From Rickettsiales bacterium (GTDB lineage Bacteria; Pseudomonadota; Alphaproteobacteria; Rickettsiales; Deianiraeaceae): a DNA stretch of 9,869 nucleotides. The position numbers were made by a program, and so were the translations under genes. Location of the stretch: NCBI GenBank assembly GCA_017477855.1, contig JAFUUN010000001.1, positions 1 to 9,869 on the forward strand. Reading direction: 5' to 3'. Positions 1 to 7,857 of this stretch are shown here, in pieces; the stretch's first letter is position 1, and every line of letters begins with the position of its first letter. Below the pieces are notes generated by a model that was given only the letters and a program-made list of their open reading frames with translations, had not been told where the DNA came from and ran no database searches.

Positions 1-605
1 AACGCCGCAATGATGAATATGATTACAATTGCAATTTTTCTATATTTTGACATAAAATTGGTTGGCATAATACCTAATTTAGCCAGCCCAAACAGCACCA
101 ATGGAATTTGAAAAACAACCACAAATCCGATTATCAAATGAAAAAAAGTTGAAATATATTCACTAATTCTAAACATTGGTTTTGAGATGTTGTTGCTTTG
201 TGCGACAAGAAATTCAACTGCTCGCGGAAGGATAAGGAAATATAAAACAGAGATTGCAATTATGGCAAGCACAACTCCTAAAATCATCAAAGTTGCCAAC
301 ATTTTTTTTTCATTTTTATACAAACTCGGGGAAATAAATTTGTATGCACAGAACAGTAAAATAGGAAATGAAACGATGAATGCAGTATTGCAAGCAAGCG
401 ACAAATCGGTCAAAAAACTTTCCCAGATGTTTGTATAAATGAATGTATTTTCAGATATATGCATGCTTTTTATTGGACTGATTATGATTGAATATATTGC
501 GTTTCTAAAATTATATGAAACGGCGAACAAACAAACAAAAGATACCAACCAAACAGCAACCCATTTGCGTAGTTCTTTCAGTAGAATAATGTGCTCTTTT
601 TTCAT
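1..605 (-). CDS. tatC: Sec-independent (twin-arginine) protein translocase subunit TatC, C-terminus cut by window edge
   Basis: TatC is the polytopic inner-membrane receptor of the Tat pathway, which binds twin-arginine signal peptides and exports folded proteins. This gene was read by translating the minus strand from ATG at 605-603, and 201 codons are visible. Family landmarks appear in order: an N-terminal KELRKW segment (residues 10-15, the usual H-L-x-E-L-R region), a proline in the first periplasmic loop (ISPIKS, P44), the hallmark cytoplasmic loop FISPSLYKNEKK (residues 90-101, with the conserved Glu at 99), YFLILP in TM3 (122-127), and F-Q-I-P in TM4 (165-168). Most relatives have Glu where Q166 stands. 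E. coli TatC is about 258 residues, so roughly the last quarter lies outside the window. The ATG is one base after the stop of the VirB6-like gene, and an AGGA lies 7 nt upstream, so translation is probably coupled. The identification is firm from the family pattern, though no alignment was run. Confidence 0.9.
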   Translation of the reverse strand, partial: MKKEHIILLKELRKWVAVWLVSFVCLFAVSYNFRNAIYSIIISPIKSMHISENTFIYTNIWESFLTDLSLACNTAFIVSFPILLFCAYKFISPSLYKNEKKMLATLMILGVVLAIIAISVLYFLILPRAVEFLVAQSNNISKPMFRISEYISTFFHLIIGFVVVFQIPLVLFGLAKLGIMPTNFMSKYRKIAIVIIFIIAA

Positions 606-606
606 A

Positions 607-3600
607 CTACATTCCTACGACCTTCTTTGCTCCCGTTACGCCTAACTTATTGGCTCCTTGTCTCATTCCTTGTGCAAGTTGTTGTATTCCAAATGCTTCA
701 CCTGTTCCGATGCCGCCGAATAAGCCAGCACCAAACTTTGATGCCTTGTCAACAAATTTACCCATTACGTTAGTTAACAAGAACAAACACAGACCCGTCA
801 GGATGCTAAATCCTTGGTTAGATGAATATCCAGACCCCTGTGGCCCAAAATCTCCCATTAATTCAGCCATGTGAGTTGGTAGTTGTCCTGCAATTTTCCA
901 CATTGAAAGGAGTGTAATATTTAGAACTGGTATCTTCAAAACCGGTTCCCAGCAATATGCAAAACCGAGCGCACCTTTTAAAATGTGATAATATATTGTG
1001 CAGAATACCGACAATGCAGTAAATATGCAAACTTGTTCACTTATCATTCCCGCAAGCTCTTGCCACCATTTTGTCCATCTCTTTTCTGTTGACTGAAATG
1101 CTAAGAATAGGAAGAAAAATGGTCCAATCATTAAATGTATAAACATTCTAAACATGATTGCTATGTAGATAAACAGAACTTCAAGGACGCTGATTACAAA
1201 GTGAACCAAACACAACAAAAGCAATATTGCGGATAACCATCCTGTCCATGAACTGAATAGTATTGCTAAAAATCTTTCTATTGTTTCTGTTTTAAACCAG
1301 AACCTAAATATTGTATCAACTGGTCCAAAAGCAATTTTTATGAAGTTTCCTGCATCACTTTCTTTATATGTAGAGCCAGTAAAGTTTCCTGCAACATAAG
1401 CAGAAAGACCATCGGCAATGTTAAACGAACCTTCAACAAACCAGTGCGTATAAAGCCCCATCCATGAAGGATTTAAAAATCCTGCAATTAGGGCGTATTT
1501 TAGGAATTTACTCATTATTGATTTTACATCAATCTTTTCCATTCCAAGCATTATTTTTGCGCCAAACATCACAACGGAAAACACAACTATAATATAATAA
1601 AGCATGTGTAGCAACGGCCATCCAAATATATGTTGTAAAAGCTGATTTAAAAAACCTTTTTCCCAATTATATTTTTGTTCTTTATTATCCCAACCAAAGA
1701 AAATCGTCTTCATTGGACGTATAATTAGTTTGTTAAATAACGTTTCTGTTAGAAATGTTGAACCAGTTTCATATTTGCTTTTTAATAGTGCACTTACAAA
1801 ATCTGTATCATCCACCATTATTTTACCAGACACAATATAATGTCCAGAATTTGTGTTTAAATAGTTATCACCATTTACTATTTGAAAAGGATCGTCTGCC
1901 TTGAAAACTATTGCTTTACCATCTTTTTCTGGTGTTGTATTTAAACCAGTGACAGGGTCTATTTCTGGAATATCTAATATCGCAAACCAGATTTTTCCAG
2001 ACGCAGGTGCTGTAAAAAGAGCAATTCCATCTTTGTCTTCATCAAAATCTTCAAAATGGTAAATATCTTTGTCTTTAAGTATTGCTTCTGGCGTATAAAC
2101 TCTGTGTGTAATTGGATTAACCATTGTTGTGCTATAATATGTATTTGGATTATAATTAGGGTCCGGTTTACCGGATGATGTTAATGGTTGGAAATATAGA
2201 TACAGATATTTACCTTTTGTAATTGGTGTGGAACTACCTAATTGTATGGTATATCCTCTCATTAAATCATCTTTACTATCTATTTTAAAGTTTTTATACA
2301 ATTTCATTGGTCCATCAGAAATGTTGTCTCCGACAAACACAAACCCAACATTAGCATTTGTAAATGTGCGACCGTTAATTTTGTCAGGAATTTTTACGTT
2401 ATATGTCACAGCATCTTCCGTGTTATAAACGTCTCCATCTTTTGTTAATTGAACATAACCATTTTCTTCAAGAGAATTACTGTTTAAATCTCTAACAGAA
2501 TGATAAGTTATGCCCCCTCCTCCACCTGTCGCATCACGCTCTGTATCATCAAGACATACAGCGCTTAAAGCATTTTGTGTAAATACATAACGGTGATATT
2601 GTTTTCCATCTTTACTTTTTATAATACCAAGTAATGCATCGCATGCCGCTTCTGCATGAGTGACTATGTTTTCGTCCAGATATTCACTACATCGTTTCCT
2701 TTCTTCGTTCTCATTATCCAACGTCCAATCTGTTACAGTTGTTTTTGAACCAGCATCTTGCACGTTTTTTTGAGCAGAGCTTTCTTTTATAAAAGTAGAA
2801 TATATTTGTTCAACAATAGCTACGCAACTTGACTTATTTCTGACTGCTATTTTGTTGAACGCATTCTTGATTTTTGTTTTCATTTCATCAGTTGTTGTAT
2901 TTGGTACAAAAGTATATGTTGTAAGATCTGAATAGTTGCTGACACAATACCCAAGTGCGTTGTTGTAACTATTTGTAATTTGGTTAACAACATCATCATA
3001 TTCCGTTGCTGTATACTTACTTAAAGGAGTGATTGTTGCAATATCCTTGGCAAAGACATATCTGTTTCCTTCTTCGTCTTCAAAAGAATTGCAGTTGTCC
3101 TCTGAACGCACAGAGGACGGCATTGGCACCATTAAATCATCCGTTGTATACGTCACTCCATTGTATGTTGAAACCGTTTCTCTTTTTACACAAATACCAC
3201 ATTGCCCTTCAAGAATGTTTTCCTGATCGGAAAATCCACCACCTGTTGTTGGTCCGTCAATTAGTGTGTTTATTCTAAATTTTGGATAATTTGAGTCGTA
3301 TTTTTGAGGAGTTTCTAGTTGTGTTCCAGAAGAAAGTATTGGCTGTTTTGTTTCTATGTCATATTCAACTTTACTGCATTTACCAACTTGCAGTTTTGTG
3401 TCCGTCCAGGAAACAGATTGCACTTCTGTTGTGCAGTGTGAGGCTATGTCTGATGCAGAAGAGTATGAATTATTAATTCTTTGATTTGAACAACGTAAAT
3501 CATAACCTCTCAAACAAGCAAATTCTGGTATAGGAACAACTCTAAATGCAAGCCCTGTGCCACAATTTCTTATGCTATAATTATCATCACCTTTACTGTT

Positions 3601-3891
3601 TAACGTATCCATGACACCAGGATATTTATACCCTTCAGCATTACCTAATCTATTTACAATTCCTTTTACTAAGTCGGAAAGAGTCGGAACAAGCAAGAAT
3701 AAAAAAGAAAGTATTTGGCTGAATACGTTAGCCACTACGTTTTCATCATAACAATAGGCCCTTGAATGGTGTGTTAGCGCATTCATTACATGAAATGGTC
3801 CGCCAGATACATTTAGCGATATTGATTGTCCTTTATTAAAAACTTTCACATCTGAACCACTTGTTAGAGGATGCCATATTGCGTGTATCAT
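607..3891 (-). CDS. VirB6/TrbL-like type IV secretion system membrane protein with large extracytoplasmic N-terminal region
   Basis: VirB6/TrbL proteins are inner-membrane channel components of type IV secretion systems. This 1094-aa protein is far longer than classical VirB6 (about 300 aa), as in Rickettsiales, where VirB6 proteins carry large extra domains. A WHPL...G..I.L.V.G segment lies at residues 6-29, and a hydrophobic helix lies at about 52-78. A hydrophilic region with about 14 Cys follows (roughly 85-740), presumably extracytoplasmic. The polytopic domain spans about 750-1050, with membrane segments near 758-778, 798-815, 872-935 (several), 948-972 and 1024-1047. The core IGPFFFLFLAFQSTEKRW (about 922-939) matches the family's G-P-x-F...F..T...W pattern, and a Gly-rich basic tail ends the protein. 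ATG 3891 has AGGAG 5 nt upstream and is the first start after the in-frame stop at 3972-3970. No signal peptide precedes it, so the true N terminus is uncertain. The exact paralogue (B6-1 to B6-5) cannot be assigned. Confidence 0.78.
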   Translation of the reverse strand: MIHAIWHPLTSGSDVKVFNKGQSISLNVSGGPFHVMNALTHHSRAYCYDENVVANVFSQILSFLFLLVPTLSDLVKGIVNRLGNAEGYKYPGVMDTLNSKGDDNYSIRNCGTGLAFRVVPIPEFACLRGYDLRCSNQRINNSYSSASDIASHCTTEVQSVSWTDTKLQVGKCSKVEYDIETKQPILSSGTQLETPQKYDSNYPKFRINTLIDGPTTGGGFSDQENILEGQCGICVKRETVSTYNGVTYTTDDLMVPMPSSVRSEDNCNSFEDEEGNRYVFAKDIATITPLSKYTATEYDDVVNQITNSYNNALGYCVSNYSDLTTYTFVPNTTTDEMKTKIKNAFNKIAVRNKSSCVAIVEQIYSTFIKESSAQKNVQDAGSKTTVTDWTLDNENEERKRCSEYLDENIVTHAEAACDALLGIIKSKDGKQYHRYVFTQNALSAVCLDDTERDATGGGGGITYHSVRDLNSNSLEENGYVQLTKDGDVYNTEDAVTYNVKIPDKINGRTFTNANVGFVFVGDNISDGPMKLYKNFKIDSKDDLMRGYTIQLGSSTPITKGKYLYLYFQPLTSSGKPDPNYNPNTYYSTTMVNPITHRVYTPEAILKDKDIYHFEDFDEDKDGIALFTAPASGKIWFAILDIPEIDPVTGLNTTPEKDGKAIVFKADDPFQIVNGDNYLNTNSGHYIVSGKIMVDDTDFVSALLKSKYETGSTFLTETLFNKLIIRPMKTIFFGWDNKEQKYNWEKGFLNQLLQHIFGWPLLHMLYYIIVVFSVVMFGAKIMLGMEKIDVKSIMSKFLKYALIAGFLNPSWMGLYTHWFVEGSFNIADGLSAYVAGNFTGSTYKESDAGNFIKIAFGPVDTIFRFWFKTETIERFLAILFSSWTGWLSAILLLLCLVHFVISVLEVLFIYIAIMFRMFIHLMIGPFFFLFLAFQSTEKRWTKWWQELAGMISEQVCIFTALSVFCTIYYHILKGALGFAYCWEPVLKIPVLNITLLSMWKIAGQLPTHMAELMGDFGPQGSGYSSNQGFSILTGLCLFLLTNVMGKFVDKASKFGAGLFGGIGTGEAFGIQQLAQGMRQGANKLGVTGAKKVVGM
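613..616 (-). promoter_or_regulatory. Ribosome binding site (AGGA) of tatC inside the end of the VirB6-like gene
   Basis: AGGA lies 7 nt before the tatC ATG (605-603) and inside the last codons of the VirB6-like gene, whose TAG (609-607) is one base from that ATG. The arrangement fixes the tatC start and suggests termination-reinitiation coupling. Confidence 0.55.
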
Positions 3892-3969
3892 TCCAGCTCC
3901 TACTAAATTTCTTGCTGCTTCTGTTGCTTTGAATGCAGAGTTTCTGTATCTTACATCTCCATTTACAGT
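3892..3969 (-). other. In-frame coding-like spacer between the two giant genes (possible readthrough segment)
   Basis: After the TAA ending the upstream gene (3972-3970), 26 sense codons run in the same frame straight into ATG 3891. Of these, 13 begin with G and 23 end in A or T, which is the codon pattern of the neighbouring genes rather than of random AT-rich spacer. The frame holds no ATG, GTG or TTG, so it could be translated only by reading through the stop. Part of it would read AFKATEAARNLVGAG. The alternative is an ordinary leader, since its 3' end carries the AGGAG of the next gene. Confidence 0.5.
3897..3901 (-). promoter_or_regulatory. Ribosome binding site (AGGAG) of the VirB6-like gene
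   Basis: AGGAG stands 5 nt before ATG 3891-3889. It is the strongest Shine-Dalgarno match at any start in the window and favours independent initiation at this ATG. It also overlaps GGA and GCT codons of the in-frame spacer, so chance or dual use cannot be excluded. Confidence 0.55.
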
Positions 3970-6900
3970 TTAATATCTTGAAACCCCATAAACTATCCCA
4001 TCTTTCAATTCTATATCAAGATCATCAGTATTTGTAACTTCGTCGCTTGGAGTACATGTAAAACTTGGATCTATCTTCTGTTGTTCCGCAACATATGCTG
4101 GATCGCAATTATATAAGTTTTCACGTTCTGCTGCTTGCCCGTCTTCTGGTTCTTCGCCAAGATCAGTTCCTTGCCCGCTCCATTTAAATGTTTTGGATAC
4201 CCAAAATTTTGATAAATCACTTGCGCTAATTATATCTCCAAATGGCTCATTCATTTTTATACTAACAGACCCACCACCACCTGAAACATTGCATAGATCT
4301 TCGCTTGCATTAATCGGATCGTTAATCACATTTTTTACCAGAATAATCTGTTTATTGTATATTGTTGTAAAATTTGGACTAAAATTGTTGGTTGAGCCCA
4401 TAGTGCAAGTTTTTAGTTCACCGTCTTCCAAAGATGGATTTGATGGACTTGCTTTCAATCTTGTAGTTCCTGTGCATGAATTATGATAAATGGTATTCAA
4501 AACCATCCCTCCATATTTAGCATGGACTTTTTTGATATCATAATCATTTTCTAATGTGGACTGACTTAACGTTGGGCCATCTGGCTTTTCAAAATAACTT
4601 CCACTTATTGCGGAATTCTCTCCATTGATACTTGAAATATCCCCACTGTTGTTTAACAACATCCAACCTGGCGTTTTCCAATCAGCGGTGCATCTGAAGA
4701 AGTATGGGTTTTTTAAATATTTTGCAATGTTTGATTTTAAAACCAAAGCACTTTCAACGTCATATTTATCTTCGTCACTACCGGTATGATCTTTAAATTT
4801 TTTCTCATGAAATTCATATCCAATTTGCTCGTTAACAGCTTTTATGTCATTCATAAAAGAGCTTTCTTCGTAATTTATTGCGTCCGTACCGCCATAATAT
4901 TTGCCGTTTTCATCTTTCTTATAGTTATGCATACCTTTTTTTTCACAGTCATCACTTCCAGCAGTAAAAGAAGATGGAGTATAATTCCTGCTTGAATCAT
5001 AAAGCGGCATATATGCATATTTATACTGATCACCGATGGATGAATATCCACTATTATAGAATGGTTCATTATCCTTGTGCCCATGCGCACATGCTACAAC
5101 ATAAGGTGCTCGTCCTAATGAACCAATAGCGCCTTGCTCAAAACACTCGGGATCGTCAGTATTTAAAGGAAAAACTTTATAAATCCATGTCTTACCACTA
5201 TTTAAATATTGGTCAAGCCACGAAGAACAGCGTAATGTATCTTCAAGACAATTTTTATAATAATCACTCACCATACTTTGCTTTATGGCATATAATTTGT
5301 TATTATATGTGAACTTGTAATAATGATTGGCTGTTTTAGTACCCATATGTTGTGCATTTTGAACTATACCACCACCAGAAGAGGCGGAAAAGGTTAGTGT
5401 AATTTTTCGTCCGCTACTAAGTACCATTTCAATGGTTGAAGGATTTTCCGTAGGACCACAATTTGGAATTCCACCACACAATATTCCATCTTCAACTATT
5501 CTTGGATCGTTGCTATCAAGGATAAATTGTCCTGTTCCAAATTCAGTCGCACAGTCAGTTCCTGGAATACATTTTATTGTGTAGTCAAAATTACTATATC
5601 CTATTATAGAATTTGCGTTTTTTGTAAGGAAAACAGTTCCAGAAGGATCACCACTTGTCCATCCAATGGTATTTTTTAAATTGACAATCATTGAACTTGG
5701 CGCCTCGTTTATTCCGCATTCAGATGATGATTTTAGATAACACGACGATCTAACTTGTCTTGTGATATCTCTAAGATCCGCTGGGTTTGTTTTACCCTCC
5801 TCGTCAACTTCGTCACTATTTTTTTCAGCAGCAGGTGTTGAAAACTCAACTCTCCAGTAAGGTTCTAATGGAGATCTGTATGCCGTATCTCTGGCGATCA
5901 TGTCGCCAGCTGTCCCAATAAACGATTTAACAATTTCCAATCCAATATCTGGTGGCGGGTTTCTTTTCTGTTTATCATAAATAAACAATTTTGCCCAATC
6001 GTCATTTTCGGCCCCCATATAATGTCCCCCCCTGCACATTCCATATGATTCAAATATTGCTGGTAATACAGTTGCCGATGTGCTTGTTTGAAAACCAGCA
6101 AATGGGCCATATCTTGTAAATATTGTGTCTCCATTGTCATTTGACACGCAGTAATCATCACAATCAGAAGATGAGACACTGCTAAAATAAGGTTCAGTTG
6201 AACCGCTGGATGTATCTTGTCTTAATAATTCTTCAACTGTAAAACAAGAGGCGCCCCTGACATCCGAACTATTAACATCAACTTGTCTATGTATGCCTTC
6301 TATATCAAATTCATAGTAGAAAGTTTTATTATCCGTTGTTGTTCTTTTTAAATTATTTCCATCTTTTGTAACTTTTACTTCTTTTGATTGAGATGATAAA
6401 TAAACCGTCAATTCTCTCGGAGCTGCCTGCGGATAAACCTTACTTGTAATAGATGAATCGTCAGTATTTATCGTTGTTGTACTACCATTATTGTCTGTGT
6501 ATTGATATTTTTTTAACGAATAATCTTCAATTAAAGAGATATTGTTGGAGTATTTGTCTATTGAGCTACCACCGGAAAAATAAATCTTATTTGGAATATG
6601 ATCGCTCGCGCAATCAACTGTTCTATTTGTTAGCTTTGAATTACCATCTACATAATATTGGAAATCAGGTAAGAAAGAATTTACATCAAGCATTGAATAA
6701 CGATGCATTTCAGGTACGCCAACCGAATCAACCCTTTTTATGCCCTTGAAATCATATCCTGAAAACCACATTTGAACATAAGAATGGTCACAGTACCAAT
6801 ATGCGACCTCGTTGCTGGTTTGCTCAAACAGATTTATGACATTGCTAACTATCATGCCGATTCCAGTTTTTATGATAGGCGCAAGATAATCATGCTTATT

Positions 6901-7794
6901 CGGATTATCTATATCACGAGGGTTATTTGCAGTTTGCTGGTCGTCTGTAAAATAATCTATTAACGCATCAAGATCAGCTTCCTTTTTATATTGATATGGC
7001 CTGTAAAAAGCATATGAACCAGCAAGCCCCATGTTACATTGCCATTGTTCTGGATCTGTATAAAGACCTTCTTTTTTTACATCAGGTAAATCTGGAAATA
7101 AATACAGCATTAGCCCATGTCCACCGGTTAGATTTGCATAACAATTACCAGATGTGCAGCCTTTTGTTTTAACCATTGCTGGGGATAATCCAAAATTTGC
7201 AACTGAAACGGTAATTGGCAATTCATCACCCGGTTTAACTTTGAAATCAGACCATTGAACCGGTATTATACCGTCTTTATCGCTCATTCCTTTACGAAAA
7301 TTTAAATGCATGTTAGGTCTAATACTTGGGGATATTGTTGGCACGTTATCTTCTTCCAGATACTCCTTTGGCTCTTCTGAAACTTGAATTGGAGTAAGAT
7401 ATCTTGTTGGTCCTTCTGTTGAAATCCAATTGTTTAATGTTGCATTAATAAATTGTGAATATCCCGAAAGAGTAACTGCCCCATCAACAACTAATTTGAT
7501 TTTTTTACCTGCTTCAACAACGGCGTATTCACCATTTCTCATTAAAAGTGGGTGCCAGAGATTAGATGAGGCTTTCTCCTCGGTTGCACCATCTTTTAAA
7601 GTATAAACACCATAGCTGTTTTCTTTAGCAATAACAGATTCACTTATTGGTCTTACAGTCAATGTCTGGGCTTCTTCCCAGATACCGCCAAGCGCGATTT
7701 CATCAGGATATTTACACCCATCACCACCACATTTTGCCAACGAAAGAGTGCATATTAATGTCAAAATAATGTTGAAAAAATTTACCTTTTTCAC
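3970..7794 (-). CDS. Giant secreted Cys-rich protein of unknown function, probably T4SS/VirB6-associated
   Basis: I recognise no named family. From GTG 7794 the protein has 1274 residues and begins MKKVNFFNIILTLICTLSLA, a typical Sec signal peptide, followed by KCGGDGCKYPDE. The lipobox-like LAKC has Lys before the Cys, so lipidation is doubtful. An in-frame TTG at 7842 would add 16 mostly hydrophobic residues; GTG is preferred because it gives a textbook signal peptide. The mature part is hydrophilic, rich in Ser, Asn, Asp, Tyr and Gly, has about 28 Cys, and shows no further clear membrane helix, so it should be periplasmic or surface-exposed and disulfide-bonded. A WHPL...G..I.L.V.G segment (about residues 80-106) recurs near the start of the VirB6-like protein. 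Gly clusters (SSGGGI, SGGGGS) look like linkers, and the tail is acidic. It lies 63 nt after the CarB-like gene and in the same frame as the following VirB6-like gene. It may be the N-terminal portion of a split giant VirB6-like protein or a separate paralogue that lost its channel domain. Confidence 0.7.
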   Translation of the reverse strand: MKKVNFFNIILTLICTLSLAKCGGDGCKYPDEIALGGIWEEAQTLTVRPISESVIAKENSYGVYTLKDGATEEKASSNLWHPLLMRNGEYAVVEAGKKIKLVVDGAVTLSGYSQFINATLNNWISTEGPTRYLTPIQVSEEPKEYLEEDNVPTISPSIRPNMHLNFRKGMSDKDGIIPVQWSDFKVKPGDELPITVSVANFGLSPAMVKTKGCTSGNCYANLTGGHGLMLYLFPDLPDVKKEGLYTDPEQWQCNMGLAGSYAFYRPYQYKKEADLDALIDYFTDDQQTANNPRDIDNPNKHDYLAPIIKTGIGMIVSNVINLFEQTSNEVAYWYCDHSYVQMWFSGYDFKGIKRVDSVGVPEMHRYSMLDVNSFLPDFQYYVDGNSKLTNRTVDCASDHIPNKIYFSGGSSIDKYSNNISLIEDYSLKKYQYTDNNGSTTTINTDDSSITSKVYPQAAPRELTVYLSSQSKEVKVTKDGNNLKRTTTDNKTFYYEFDIEGIHRQVDVNSSDVRGASCFTVEELLRQDTSSGSTEPYFSSVSSSDCDDYCVSNDNGDTIFTRYGPFAGFQTSTSATVLPAIFESYGMCRGGHYMGAENDDWAKLFIYDKQKRNPPPDIGLEIVKSFIGTAGDMIARDTAYRSPLEPYWRVEFSTPAAEKNSDEVDEEGKTNPADLRDITRQVRSSCYLKSSSECGINEAPSSMIVNLKNTIGWTSGDPSGTVFLTKNANSIIGYSNFDYTIKCIPGTDCATEFGTGQFILDSNDPRIVEDGILCGGIPNCGPTENPSTIEMVLSSGRKITLTFSASSGGGIVQNAQHMGTKTANHYYKFTYNNKLYAIKQSMVSDYYKNCLEDTLRCSSWLDQYLNSGKTWIYKVFPLNTDDPECFEQGAIGSLGRAPYVVACAHGHKDNEPFYNSGYSSIGDQYKYAYMPLYDSSRNYTPSSFTAGSDDCEKKGMHNYKKDENGKYYGGTDAINYEESSFMNDIKAVNEQIGYEFHEKKFKDHTGSDEDKYDVESALVLKSNIAKYLKNPYFFRCTADWKTPGWMLLNNSGDISSINGENSAISGSYFEKPDGPTLSQSTLENDYDIKKVHAKYGGMVLNTIYHNSCTGTTRLKASPSNPSLEDGELKTCTMGSTNNFSPNFTTIYNKQIILVKNVINDPINASEDLCNVSGGGGSVSIKMNEPFGDIISASDLSKFWVSKTFKWSGQGTDLGEEPEDGQAAERENLYNCDPAYVAEQQKIDPSFTCTPSDEVTNTDDLDIELKDGIVYGVSRY

Positions 7795-7857
7795 AAAGAC
7801 AAAACCCCATATTATTGCAATAAACTGTTTTATAAAATGCAAATAAAAAAGAGCAAA

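Noticed and set aside
3951..3962. Tiny ATG-GAG-ATG-TAA frame in the spacer between the giant genes
   Set aside because: Only three codons out of frame with both genes; it matches chance and has no ribosome site.
3970..7794. TraN-type mating-pair stabilisation protein for the Cys-rich secreted protein
   Set aside because: Size, Cys spacing and C-terminal motifs of TraN were not seen; Cys richness alone is not enough.
7735..7794. Lipoprotein or Tat substrate for the secreted protein
   Set aside because: The lipobox has Lys at -1, and the N terminus has KK rather than a twin-arginine motif, so an ordinary Sec signal is more likely.
7795..7842. TTG at 7842 as start of the giant secreted protein
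   Set aside because: No ribosome site precedes it, and it adds a second hydrophobic stretch before KK. GTG 7794 gives a standard signal peptide. The TTG start is still possible.
7829..7856. Promoter-like TTGCTC, 16-nt spacer, TATAAA on the minus strand before the giant secreted gene
   Set aside because: Such matches are frequent in AT-rich sequence, the -35 is poor, and the genes are packed like one operon, so it was not called.
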